Of a stretch of DNA of 64,000 nucleotides, positions 9,071-17,035 are shown piece by piece. The stretch covers positions 1-64,000 of the forward strand of contig JAIMBJ010000009.1 of assembly GCA_023511455.1 (NCBI GenBank), written 5' to 3'. The position numbers and the translations under genes were made by a program. Numbering within the stretch: the first letter of the stretch is position 1; each line of letters starts with the position of its first letter. This DNA is from Bacillota bacterium (GTDB lineage: Bacteria > Armatimonadota > HRBIN16). The notes beneath the pieces were generated by a model. It was not told the origin of the DNA and made no database searches. It was given only the letters and a program-made list of their open reading frames with translations.

Positions 9071-9511
9071 CTACGTTCCTCCCAGAATCAGCTCATCTTC
9101 GCTGGACACCCGCTGAGGCAGGCTAAAAGCATGTGGCAGCAGTTCACTGAAGCCGTACTCCTGCACGCCTGCCACCTCTTCGGAGGCACACCAGACTATC
9201 ACATCTTCGTCGGCGAACTCCGCCAGCACCTGCCTGCACGCGCCGCAGGGGGTGCCGCCATCCGGTGTGACCACTGCCAGCGCACGGATACGACGTGCCC
9301 CTTCGCTGACCGCACGGAATATCGCCACCCTCTCGGCGCAAACGGTGAGACCATAGCTGGCGTTTTCCACGTTCGCGCCGGTGTAGATGCGTCCGTCCTC
9401 ACCATAGACAGCGGCCCCCACCGCATAGCCCGAATAGGGTGCGTAGGCGTGGCGGCGTGCCTCTCGTGCCGCTGCCAGTAACTCTTCGCATATGTTCTGC
9501 CGGTTACTCAC
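9071..9511 (-). CDS. cdd: Cytidine deaminase
   Basis: A 146-residue homotetramer-type cytidine deaminase of pyrimidine salvage. Zinc and catalytic residues are visible as CAE (Cys58, Glu60) and PCGAC (Cys89, Cys92). It begins at GTG behind GGGAGAAAC. It is first in a two-gene unit with the mannitol-1-phosphate dehydrogenase gene, with a TATAAT box about 55 bases upstream. Confidence 0.95.
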   Translation of the reverse strand: MSNRQNICEELLAAAREARRHAYAPYSGYAVGAAVYGEDGRIYTGANVENASYGLTVCAERVAIFRAVSEGARRIRALAVVTPDGGTPCGACRQVLAEFADEDVIVWCASEEVAGVQEYGFSELLPHAFSLPQRVSSEDELILGGT

Positions 9512-9566
9512 AGTTTCTCCCTGCCTCCGTCTGCCCTCGTTCCATGGCGCCTGCTACTGTCCCGCT

Positions 9567-9572
9567 ATTATA
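9567..9572 (-). promoter_or_regulatory. -10 box of the cdd-mtlD unit
   Basis: On the minus strand TATAAT occupies 9572-9567, about 55 bases upstream of the cdd start. The -35 partner (TAAACA, 17 bases further up) is weak. Confidence 0.4.
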
Positions 9573-9631
9573 CTTTAGCCCGCAAAGGATGTTTACCCTG
9601 TTGCTGGAAAAAGTACACAGCAACTCTCTCA

Positions 9632-9727
9632 GGAGGCGAACCCGAAGAGATACGCAAAGCCATCCAGATTATCGAAGCGGCGTTTCGCTCGGCAGAAACA
9701 GGGCAGGCGGTGAAAATCGATCATTGA
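9632..9727 (+). pseudogene. C-terminal remnant of a Gfo/Idh/MocA dehydrogenase
   Basis: An open frame ending in TGA reads GGEPEEIRKAIQIIEAAFRS, then AETGQAVKIDH. This matches the usual last 25-30 residues of Gfo/Idh/MocA oxidoreductases (an EA.RSAETG..V ending). Nothing upstream in any frame continues the fold, and there is no start codon or ribosome binding site. I read it as the relic of a deleted gene. The rest of 9512-9774 holds only the cdd promoter. Confidence 0.55.
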
Positions 9728-9774
9728 CCGTCAGCCCCGAAATGGGAGCGCACCGCATCGGCTACCATTTGTTA

Positions 9775-11448
9775 CTATCTTGCGGTCATCTGCTGGATAG
9801 ACTCCATTGCCAGTTTGGCGGTATCGGAGCCGGGAGCAGCCTGAATCGCCCGTTGCCAGAGGTCTACTGCCCCCAGGCGGTCGCCGCGCCGGTATGCTTC
9901 CAGACCCAGCAGGTAAAGTTCCATTGCCAGTTGCTCGTTGCCACGCGGGCGTGGCGGAGGCTCAGGCGAAGAGCCATTCGGACGCACAGCGGGTGGTGGC
10001 GCAATCGGCGGGGCGACGTCCAGATTGCCTGAGTGCAAACGAGATACCTGATCCACCCTCTGGCGAGCGGCGGTGGAGTGCGGGTCATACTCCAGCGCTG
10101 TTTGGTAGTATTGCAACGCCAGGTCGGTTCGCCCCATTTGCAGAGCTTCGTCCCCCAGATGCACCAAACAGACCGCGGCGTTGCGCCCGGCTACCGCTCG
10201 AACGTCATCCGACCTTCCATTCTGGAACACGTTGACAAAACGTGCCAGTGCTTCCCGATAGTTGCCTGCCTGTGCCAGCTTCACCCCATCGCTCATCTGC
10301 GTGCTGAGCGCCTCCAGGCGCTGCAATTCCGCATAGCGCTCGTAGGCAATGTTGATGCCGTAAGCAATCAGCACAATGAGCAAACCGAGGAATAAGACCA
10401 GTATCATCTGCTTCATGGCTTCACTCTCCCTTGGCGACAACCAGGGCTCGCGTGGCTTGGGCAAGGGCGGCGGAGGCTTTTTCTGCACCTGAGGGAGCGA
10501 GGAAACCTGCCCCCCGGCTGACGCAGGGTTTGGCACCGGGTTCAGCAAGGGTGGTAACGAAGACGAGCCCGGTGACGCCACCGGAGGGGGCGAACCAATC
10601 ACAGGAGGCGGCGCGGGCATCACCAGCGAACCCGGCTCCATCGCCCGCTTCAAGTCCTCCGCCATCTCGCGCGCGGAGGAATAGCGGTCTATCGGACGCT
10701 TCGCCATCGCGCGCATCAGCACCCGCTCGATGCCATACGGCACTCCTGGGGGAGGCGTTGGCTCTTTGTGCATGATGTTATATGTAATGGTGACGATGCT
10801 CTCGCCGGTGAAAGGCTTGCGACCGGTGAGCATCTCATACAACACGACACCCATCGAGAAGATATCGGTGCGCGCGTCTATTTCGCCCCCCTCGATCTGC
10901 TCCGGCGACATGTAGCTGGGCGTGCCGAAAATCTGCCCGTCGATGGTGATGTTGGGTTCAAACACGATGCGGGCGATGCCGAAGTCGGTCAGCTTCACCA
11001 GCCCGTCCGGCAAAAGGTGGATGTTTTCGGGCTTGATGTCGCGATGCACCACCCCCATCCGATGAGCATGTTCCAGCGCGGCAAGCACCTGCAGGGTGAT
11101 GTCCACTGCCTCTTTCAGGGGGATTGCTCCCTGACGCTGCAGGCGTTCGCGCAGGTTCTCGCCCTCCAGATACTCCATCACGATGTAGTGGCGACCGTTC
11201 TCGACGCCAACCTCGTGGATGGTCACAATGTTGGGGTGGCTCAACCGTCCTGCCGCCTTCGCCTCGCGCAGGAAGCGGTTGATGCGCTCTTGTTTTTGCA
11301 CCTCGGTGACGCCTTCGGGCAGATTCAGCTCCTTAATCGCCACGCGCCGGCCCAGCTCGGGGTCTACCGCCTCCCACACGATGTCGTTGCTGCGGGCGAT
11401 TTCGCGTACAATCTGATATTTGCCCAGCGTGTTCACCGAGGTGTTCAT
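9775..11448 (-). CDS. Membrane Ser/Thr protein kinase with extracytoplasmic TPR region
   Basis: A Hanks-type kinase (residues about 10-270), a proline-rich linker, one membrane segment near 350-370 and a TPR-like C-terminal part. Catalytic features are Lys39 (VAIKE), HRDIKPEN (135-142), DFG (155-157) and GTPSYMSPEQ. The ATP loop is odd: where GxGxxG is expected the protein reads EIARSNDIVWEA, without glycines. It is last in an operon with PP2C, FHA and vWA genes, and probably phosphorylates the FHA partner or vWA protein (inference). Starts at ATG 11448, 3 bases after the PP2C stop. Confidence 0.93.
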   Translation of the reverse strand: MNTSVNTLGKYQIVREIARSNDIVWEAVDPELGRRVAIKELNLPEGVTEVQKQERINRFLREAKAAGRLSHPNIVTIHEVGVENGRHYIVMEYLEGENLRERLQRQGAIPLKEAVDITLQVLAALEHAHRMGVVHRDIKPENIHLLPDGLVKLTDFGIARIVFEPNITIDGQIFGTPSYMSPEQIEGGEIDARTDIFSMGVVLYEMLTGRKPFTGESIVTITYNIMHKEPTPPPGVPYGIERVLMRAMAKRPIDRYSSAREMAEDLKRAMEPGSLVMPAPPPVIGSPPPVASPGSSSLPPLLNPVPNPASAGGQVSSLPQVQKKPPPPLPKPREPWLSPRESEAMKQMILVLFLGLLIVLIAYGINIAYERYAELQRLEALSTQMSDGVKLAQAGNYREALARFVNVFQNGRSDDVRAVAGRNAAVCLVHLGDEALQMGRTDLALQYYQTALEYDPHSTAARQRVDQVSRLHSGNLDVAPPIAPPPAVRPNGSSPEPPPRPRGNEQLAMELYLLGLEAYRRGDRLGAVDLWQRAIQAAPGSDTAKLAMESIQQMTAR

Positions 11449-11451
11449 CCC

Positions 11452-12369
11452 TTACACCCAGCCTATCTGCCGTGCCTGCTCCCAGCTCAACAGTTCCAGA
11501 ATGTGCACCACCACTACCGTGACGTTATCCGAGCCGCCTTCTTCCAGCGCCATTTCCACCAGCCGCTGCGCCGCCGCCGACGGCGAGTGAGTGCGCACCA
11601 CATCCGCGATGCGGTCGTCGGGCACGTGCGTGGTCAGCCCATCGGTGCATAGCACCAGCCGGTCGCCCGCCTGCAAAGGCACGCGGTAGATGTCCGGTTC
11701 GAGCACCTCCATCCCGATGGAACGGGTAATGACGTTGCGATAGGGCGAATACTGTGCCTCCTCCGGCGACAGTAACCCCTGCCGCACCTGCTCCATCACG
11801 TAGGAATGGTCATCGGTGACTTGCTCGATGACCTCACCGCGCACCAGATAGCACCGGCTGTCGCCCACGTGCACAACGTGTGCCTCGCCTTCGCACAACG
11901 CTGCCGCCGTGAGCGTCGTGCCCATGCCTCGCCTGCCCGGGATGGACTGCGCCACCTCACGCACCAGCGCGTTCGCCGCCTGCACCGCTGTAAACAGAGC
12001 GGTGTTGATATCGGGCAGCTCCAAATCATAATACGCCTTCAGAAAGGTTTTCAGAGCCAGCTCGCTGGCGATTTGCCCTGCGCTGTGCCCGCCCATGCCG
12101 TCGCACACCGCATACACGCTGCCGCGTTCCGCCAGAAGCATGGGTTCTGTCGGCTCAAAAAAGTCATACTTGTCTTCGTTGTTCTCGCGCACGTTGCCCA
12201 GGTCGGTCTTCGCTCCGAACCGCACGAAGGGTACGATGTCCGGCTGTGCTTTTGGCTCACGCGGAGGCTGTGCCAGCACCTCGCTGCGCCGGAACTTGGC
12301 GGTAATCTCTACTTCGTCGTTCACCGATTGCCTGCTATGACTGCTCTGCATCTTCCGTTGCCTCTTCAC
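11452..12369 (-). CDS. PP2C-family Ser/Thr protein phosphatase
   Basis: A roughly 300-residue metal-dependent phosphatase. Motifs in order are DGMGGHSAGQ, GDSRCYLVR, LCTDGLTTHV and GGSDNVTVVVV, with the conserved metal-binding aspartates. It has no membrane segment, so it is cytosolic. An alternative start is the internal ATG at 12351. The 5' end overlaps the FHA gene by up to 35 bases, so the genes are coupled. It is the expected antagonist of the kinase encoded immediately downstream. Confidence 0.94.
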   Translation of the reverse strand: MKRQRKMQSSHSRQSVNDEVEITAKFRRSEVLAQPPREPKAQPDIVPFVRFGAKTDLGNVRENNEDKYDFFEPTEPMLLAERGSVYAVCDGMGGHSAGQIASELALKTFLKAYYDLELPDINTALFTAVQAANALVREVAQSIPGRRGMGTTLTAAALCEGEAHVVHVGDSRCYLVRGEVIEQVTDDHSYVMEQVRQGLLSPEEAQYSPYRNVITRSIGMEVLEPDIYRVPLQAGDRLVLCTDGLTTHVPDDRIADVVRTHSPSAAAQRLVEMALEEGGSDNVTVVVVHILELLSWEQARQIGWV

Positions 12370-13579
12370 TGACGGTCTCCGCGGTGTCGGCAGCCTCCTG
12401 CTCGATGACTGCGGACGGCTGTGCCGCCTCCAGATGGAAAGTCCCCTGCCCTATCTGCACCTTCACCCCGAAGGGCAATGGCGCGGCGACGTGCGGGATG
12501 AGTTTGGTATCGTCCACGAAGGTACCATTGGTGCTGCCCACGTCCTCGATGTTCACCAGGTCCGGCTCCACCAGCAAAATCGCGTGGTTGCCGGAAACGT
12601 AAGGGTCGGGTATGACGATGTGGTTGCTGGGTCTGCGCCCGATGGTGTACATGCCCGGCGACAGCGGTATGCGCATCGTGCCGTCGTCGCTGCACCAGTA
12701 AGCCACCACCTCCGCCTCTTCCTCCGCCTCCGGTACCCCAGCAAAATCCTCCTCCGCGGTTACCGTCAACGTTTGGGTCACCGGTGCGGAGGCGGCAAGG
12801 GTGGTCTCTGCTGCAGGCAGGGCAGGAGCCGCCCCCGGCATCCGCAGGGTCAACTTCGTCCCTCCAAAGGCGATTTCCGCGCCATCCACCAGCGGCACGG
12901 GTACCTGCGGGGTGAGCTTCTGCCCGTTCACAAAGGTGCCGTTGGTGCTACCCACGTCCTCGATGGTGACCGCGCCGTCCTGCACGACAATGCGTGCGTG
13001 GCTTCGTGAAACGCTGGGGTCGGAAAGCAAGACGTCGGCGTTCAACCTGCCTACCGTGTTGACGCCCGGACGCAGCGAATATACGCTCCCTGCCGCGTCC
13101 ACAAGCGTCGGCAACTCGGACTGCGGCAGCTCAGGCACCTCCTGCACGCCCTCTGCTCCCTCCAGCGCAAAGCCACACTCCTCGCAATAGCCATCGACCG
13201 CTGAAGTCTCGGTCTTGCACACTGGGCAGGTGACACGCAGCCCCATCTGCGTGCGCTGCACATCCGCAATCTGCTGGGTCGTCAGCATCTCCTGCGCGGG
13301 CATGCCGATAACGGTCGGTACCACCTCGGGAGCGGCGGCGGACGCCAGTGCGCTCACATCGGGGCGTGGACGGGCAATCGCCGCCTGTTTATCGTATTCC
13401 GCGCGCAGGTCCGGGTTGCTCAGCACCTCAAAAGCGCGGTTCAGCCGCGCGAATTTCTCCCGGTCCCACAGATACTGCTGTACGAGCTTGCGGTACTGCT
13501 CTCGAATCAGCTCATCGGAGGCATCGGGTGGTACCTCCAGCAGCGCGTACAGGTCTTCATGCGGGTCAAAGGTACTCAT
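12335..13579 (-). CDS. J-like / zinc-ribbon / double FHA domain protein
   Basis: A 414-residue adaptor. Residues 1-65 resemble a DnaJ J domain (LYALLEVPPDAS, then FARLNRAFEVLSNP), but the HPD motif that activates DnaK is replaced by QQY. A zinc ribbon follows (Cys118, Cys121, Cys132, Cys135). Two FHA domains sit at about 165-245 and 300-385, each with the GxxxxNxxxxxDxxVSxxHA pattern and a GSTNGTFV end. FHA domains bind phosphothreonine, so it likely reads the products of the neighbouring kinase. It overlaps the vWA gene by 4 bases. Confidence 0.9.
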   Translation of the reverse strand: MSTFDPHEDLYALLEVPPDASDELIREQYRKLVQQYLWDREKFARLNRAFEVLSNPDLRAEYDKQAAIARPRPDVSALASAAAPEVVPTVIGMPAQEMLTTQQIADVQRTQMGLRVTCPVCKTETSAVDGYCEECGFALEGAEGVQEVPELPQSELPTLVDAAGSVYSLRPGVNTVGRLNADVLLSDPSVSRSHARIVVQDGAVTIEDVGSTNGTFVNGQKLTPQVPVPLVDGAEIAFGGTKLTLRMPGAAPALPAAETTLAASAPVTQTLTVTAEEDFAGVPEAEEEAEVVAYWCSDDGTMRIPLSPGMYTIGRRPSNHIVIPDPYVSGNHAILLVEPDLVNIEDVGSTNGTFVDDTKLIPHVAAPLPFGVKVQIGQGTFHLEAAQPSAVIEQEAADTAETVSEEATEDAEQS

Positions 13580-14928
13580 GGTTGTTTACTCTTTCCCACC
13601 TCCAGCGAGTAAGCGGTTCCCATCAGCGTTTTCTCCACCACACTGGTGTCGGAGCCGAGTGCGGAGAGTGCTTGCTGTATCTCCTGCGCTTCCTGCAGCC
13701 TGCCCTGTCGAGTGAGCATCGCCATGGTACGCTCCAGCTCCTGTCGCACCTCCGCCGCAGAAAGCTGCTGAGTCTTTAAGCCCATCACCGTACGCTCCAG
13801 ATTGCGCGAGAGCTGCTGTATCTCTATCTCGCGCTGCACGCGCGGGTGGATGGCCTGTGGAATGCGCGAGACATCCTGCGTGAACTCCATGACCGCATCC
13901 GCCTCGATGCGTTCCACCCTGCCCGTGATGGTGTCGTCATACGCCAGCGCGACCTTCGCCACACGATATTTGCCCGGCGGGCGCATCTGCAGGTCGAACT
14001 CCACCAGCTGCGTGACCACTGCGCCCCGCTCGATGTCCACCTGTGGGATTTCCACCACCCTGCCCTGCACGTTGGGCTGCGCGCCATACACCTGCCGTGT
14101 CTGCGTGAAGCGCGGCAAGGTGAGTATCAGCCGGACGTTTTTCGCCACGACGGTCATCAGCAGCTCCAGCTCGCGCCGGAACACCTCGGGGATGAGTTCG
14201 GGGCGCTGGATATAGTAGTAGTTTCCGCCACTGCGCCGCGCGATGCCCGCCAGCAGCTCCTCGTTGAACTCGGGTCCAAAGCCCAGCACGGTGATGGTGA
14301 TGCCCCGTGCTTTCTGCTCCGCCGCCAGCTGCACGATAGACGCGAAATCTTTAATGCCCGATGTCGGCTCTCCGTCGGTGAACACCAGCACGCGCGTCAA
14401 TACCTGCTCACTCATCACCGCTGCCACCTGCTGGCAACCGACCAGCATCCCGTCGTACAGATTGGTCGTGTTGCCGATGTCTATGCGCTGGATATGCTCC
14501 TTGATGAGAGTCTTATTCACCACGCGCCGCGCGGGCATCACCACGTCTACGGTGTCCGAGAAGGTGATGATGGACAGGATATCGTTCTGGTCAAGCAGGT
14601 CGACCACATAGCCGCAGGCGCGCTTCACGTAGTCGATGGGTTCCCCCTCCATCGAACCGCTGCGGTCGATGACCAGACAGAGGTTCAGGGGCAGTCGCCT
14701 GCCCACACCCGCGCTGGTTCCGGTGATTTCCACCAGCAGGTGTTCCCGACCACCGTAGGCGTTGCCGACTTCCCGACCCAGCAGGCACTCCATCTGCAAC
14801 GCGCGCATGGGTGCGCCCATCACTGTGGGTGCCCCCGCGCCTACCTGCTGGGTGCGCTCACCGAAGGGAGAGATTTGCTGGGTCCGCTGAGTGCCGTATG
14901 GTTCGATGCGTTGCGTCAAATCCTCCAT
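13576..14928 (-). CDS. von Willebrand factor A domain protein
   Basis: About 450 residues with a vWA domain whose MIDAS motif DRSGSM is intact (Asp88, Ser90, Ser92), followed by a beta-rich region and a helical tail. The N terminus holds short TQR/TQQ-rich repeats (TQRIEPYG, TQQISPFG), possible threonine phosphorylation sites for the operon's kinase and FHA protein (inference). ATG 14928 has a G-rich ribosome site 5-6 bases upstream. The upstream ATG at 14985 has none. First gene of the four-gene signalling operon. Confidence 0.88.
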   Translation of the reverse strand: MEDLTQRIEPYGTQRTQQISPFGERTQQVGAGAPTVMGAPMRALQMECLLGREVGNAYGGREHLLVEITGTSAGVGRRLPLNLCLVIDRSGSMEGEPIDYVKRACGYVVDLLDQNDILSIITFSDTVDVVMPARRVVNKTLIKEHIQRIDIGNTTNLYDGMLVGCQQVAAVMSEQVLTRVLVFTDGEPTSGIKDFASIVQLAAEQKARGITITVLGFGPEFNEELLAGIARRSGGNYYYIQRPELIPEVFRRELELLMTVVAKNVRLILTLPRFTQTRQVYGAQPNVQGRVVEIPQVDIERGAVVTQLVEFDLQMRPPGKYRVAKVALAYDDTITGRVERIEADAVMEFTQDVSRIPQAIHPRVQREIEIQQLSRNLERTVMGLKTQQLSAAEVRQELERTMAMLTRQGRLQEAQEIQQALSALGSDTSVVEKTLMGTAYSLEVGKSKQP

Positions 14929-15093
14929 ATACTGCCCCCTTTCGCTTTCCGGACACGGTGCGTCGTTCGGTAGGACACCTATCATGACAATATCATGTAG
15001 CCGCCCGCTTTAAGGTACGCCAATCCACACGCAGTATAAAGCCTGCGACGACGGATGTGTTTTTGCATGGTTGCTTTACCACTAGCTTTTAGA

Positions 15094-15756
15094 CTAAAAC
15101 AGGGTGGTTTTGGGTTCCTTTTTGGCTTCGATCACCTTCTGTCGCGCGGCGGCGATGTCCTGAACCAGCAGCCGATAGTTCTGCTGGTAGCTTTCGCCTT
15201 CCTGGCGCAGGATGTATGCGGGATGAAGCGTCGCCATCGCGTATTTCGCATACTTGCAGGGGTACCAGATACCGCGTTCTTGGGTCATCTTAAAGTTCTT
15301 GTGGATTAACGTGTTAGCAGCAGGCGCACCCAGGCACACAATCACCAACGGCTGGATGATGCTTAACTGCAGGTCAAGCCACTTATGGCACGCGGCGATT
15401 TCGTCGGCATAGGGAGGACGGTTGCGCACACGCCCATTCTCCACGATGGAAGCACGGCACTTGATAACGTTACAGATATACACGTGTTTGCGGCTCAGCC
15501 CGTTCTCGCGTAACGCCTGGTCCAGCAATGCGCCCGCCCGTCCCACGAACGGACGACCGGTAGCGTCTTCGTGTTCGCCAGGTCCCTCGCCTACAAATAC
15601 TAGCGGCGCACGCGGGTTGCCTTCCCCAAACACCACATTCGTGCGGGTTTCCGCCAGACGACAGGCAGTGCATTGCAACGCCTGCTTGCGCACCTTCTCC
15701 AGTTCTTCCTCAGGGTTCTCCACGCCCCACAGGTCCAGTGTCAGTTCCATCGCCAT
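15094..15756 (-). CDS. Family 4 uracil-DNA glycosylase with Fe-S cluster
   Basis: A 220-residue UdgA-type enzyme that removes uracil from DNA, typical of thermophiles and many other bacteria. It shows the active-site motif GEGPGEHEDATGRPFVG (about 57-73). The likely 4Fe-4S ligands are Cys29, Cys32, Cys100 and Cys123. The start is ATG 15756 or 15750; a TTG at 15759 is less likely. The 5' end overlaps the HIT gene by about 47 bases, so the two are co-transcribed. Confidence 0.93.
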   Translation of the reverse strand: MAMELTLDLWGVENPEEELEKVRKQALQCTACRLAETRTNVVFGEGNPRAPLVFVGEGPGEHEDATGRPFVGRAGALLDQALRENGLSRKHVYICNVIKCRASIVENGRVRNRPPYADEIAACHKWLDLQLSIIQPLVIVCLGAPAANTLIHKNFKMTQERGIWYPCKYAKYAMATLHPAYILRQEGESYQQNYRLLVQDIAAARQKVIEAKKEPKTTLF

Positions 15757-16246
15757 CAAGCCGTCTCAAAGCGTCACAGAGTTTCGCATAGGTGTTTTCG
15801 AGACTATCGGGGATGACACGCACGTCTGCCAGCACCGGCATGAAGTTGGTGTCGCCGTTCCAGCGGGGCACGATGTGCCAGTGGATGTGGTCTTCGATGC
15901 CTGCCCCCGCCGCCCTGCCCACATTCACGCCGATATTGAAACCATCCGGATGGTATGCTTCTCGCAATAAGTTCACGCAGTGGCGCACGAATCGGGCGAT
16001 TTCCAGCAGTTCGGCGTCGGTGAGTGCGTTCATGTCCGCGGTGTGGCGGACGGGCGCGACCATCAGGTGGCCGTTGGTGTAGGGAAAGGCGTTCAGCATC
16101 GCGAAAGCATATTCCCCCCGGAACAGCACCATGCTGTCCGCAGATACCGGCTCGCGCGACTTCTGGCAGAACAGGCATCCCTCTGGCTTTTGGCGTGCCG
16201 ACGCGACATATTGCATCCGCCACGGCGCCCACAAACGTCCCGTCAT
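15710..16246 (-). CDS. HIT family protein (Ap4A phosphorylase-like)
   Basis: A 178-residue histidine-triad protein with the catalytic HIHWHIV motif (His120, His122, His124) and an N-terminal CLFC pair that probably binds zinc. The length and the GRLWAPWRMQY start are characteristic of the diadenosine tetraphosphate phosphorylase branch. Nucleotide hydrolysis or phosphorolysis is expected; the substrate is not provable here. AGGAG stands 7 bases before the ATG. Confidence 0.92.
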   Translation of the reverse strand: MTGRLWAPWRMQYVASARQKPEGCLFCQKSREPVSADSMVLFRGEYAFAMLNAFPYTNGHLMVAPVRHTADMNALTDAELLEIARFVRHCVNLLREAYHPDGFNIGVNVGRAAGAGIEDHIHWHIVPRWNGDTNFMPVLADVRVIPDSLENTYAKLCDALRRLDGDGTDTGPVGRGEP

Positions 16247-16273
16247 CCCATAACTCCTTGCAGATGTGCTTTC

Positions 16274-16302
16274 AGTTTACCGTATGCGGGCACGGGGGTC
16301 AA
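16274..16302 (-). promoter_or_regulatory. Promoter of the HIT-udg unit
   Basis: Minus strand: TTGACC (16297-16302), 17 bases, TAAACT (16274-16279), about 28 bases before the HIT start codon. Confidence 0.6.
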
Positions 16303-16345
16303 GGGGGCTATGTGGGAGGGGGCAGCTAGCGCACCCTGCGAGCCG

Positions 16346-17035
16346 CTAGTCGTCTCCGGTCGCCCCGAAGTTGCTCACCAGAATGCCGAAGTCAAACAGC
16401 GTTACCTCGTCGTCACCGTCTAAGTCTGCCTCCGCGCTCCAGTTGCTATCGCCAGGCATCGAACCGAATGCCGCCACCAGCGCGCCAAAGTCAAACAGCG
16501 TCACCTCGTTGTCCCCGTCGATGTCCCCATTCCACAACGAGAAGTCTGCCGTCGCCGCCCCGAACACCGACACCCCAGCCAGCGTCTGACGCAGCCAGTG
16601 CGACCCCTTCGCCGACAGGTCATACACCCCGTCTAACGGAGCCACCAACGAGTAGTCCCCCGATGCGTTCAGCGACAGCGTATGCACCTGCAGAGGCGTG
16701 ACACTGCCTGCGGCGCGAATCTGCAGCTCGACGGGAACCAGTGTCACATCACCTGCAAAGTCGCGCAGGGTGATCCTGCCCGAGAGAGTGGCATACCGCA
16801 CGAACCAGAAGCCGTCGGTGAGGTCGAAGTTACCCCCTGCGCGCAGCGGGTTTGCCCCGATGGCGACGGGTTGCCCGACGGTGCTGCCCAATGAGTAGTT
16901 GCCGCCGGTGCTGAAGGTGACGCCTCCCCCTGCGATAACGCCCCACGAGAGGTCATAACCGCCTCCCGATTGGGCAAGTGCCTGCACCGCCGTCAACGCG
17001 AGCAACGTCAGTGCGAGTAGCCCACGCCATCTCAT
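16346..17035 (-). CDS. Secreted protein with C-terminal beta module and dockerin-like repeats
   Basis: A 229-residue exported protein. The signal peptide is MRWRGLLALTLLALTAVQALAQ; an N-terminal beta region follows. Next comes a module GRITLRDFAGDVTL...YDLSAKGSHWL. Two calcium-loop repeats close the protein, DIDGDNEVTLFDFG and DLDGDDEVTLFDFG. The last two parts recur in the unrelated protein at 39097-41046. ATG 17035 is chosen because of the signal peptide, AAGGGAG upstream and the ATGA overlap with the preceding gene. Its role may be attachment or display outside the cell. No cohesin partner is visible. Confidence 0.82.
   Translation of the reverse strand: MRWRGLLALTLLALTAVQALAQSGGGYDLSWGVIAGGGVTFSTGGNYSLGSTVGQPVAIGANPLRAGGNFDLTDGFWFVRYATLSGRITLRDFAGDVTLVPVELQIRAAGSVTPLQVHTLSLNASGDYSLVAPLDGVYDLSAKGSHWLRQTLAGVSVFGAATADFSLWNGDIDGDNEVTLFDFGALVAAFGSMPGDSNWSAEADLDGDDEVTLFDFGILVSNFGATGDD

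Noticed and set aside
16346-17035. Cellulosome component
   Set aside because: The dockerin-like repeats are there, but no cohesin or scaffoldin is in the window and the repeats differ from clostridial dockerins.
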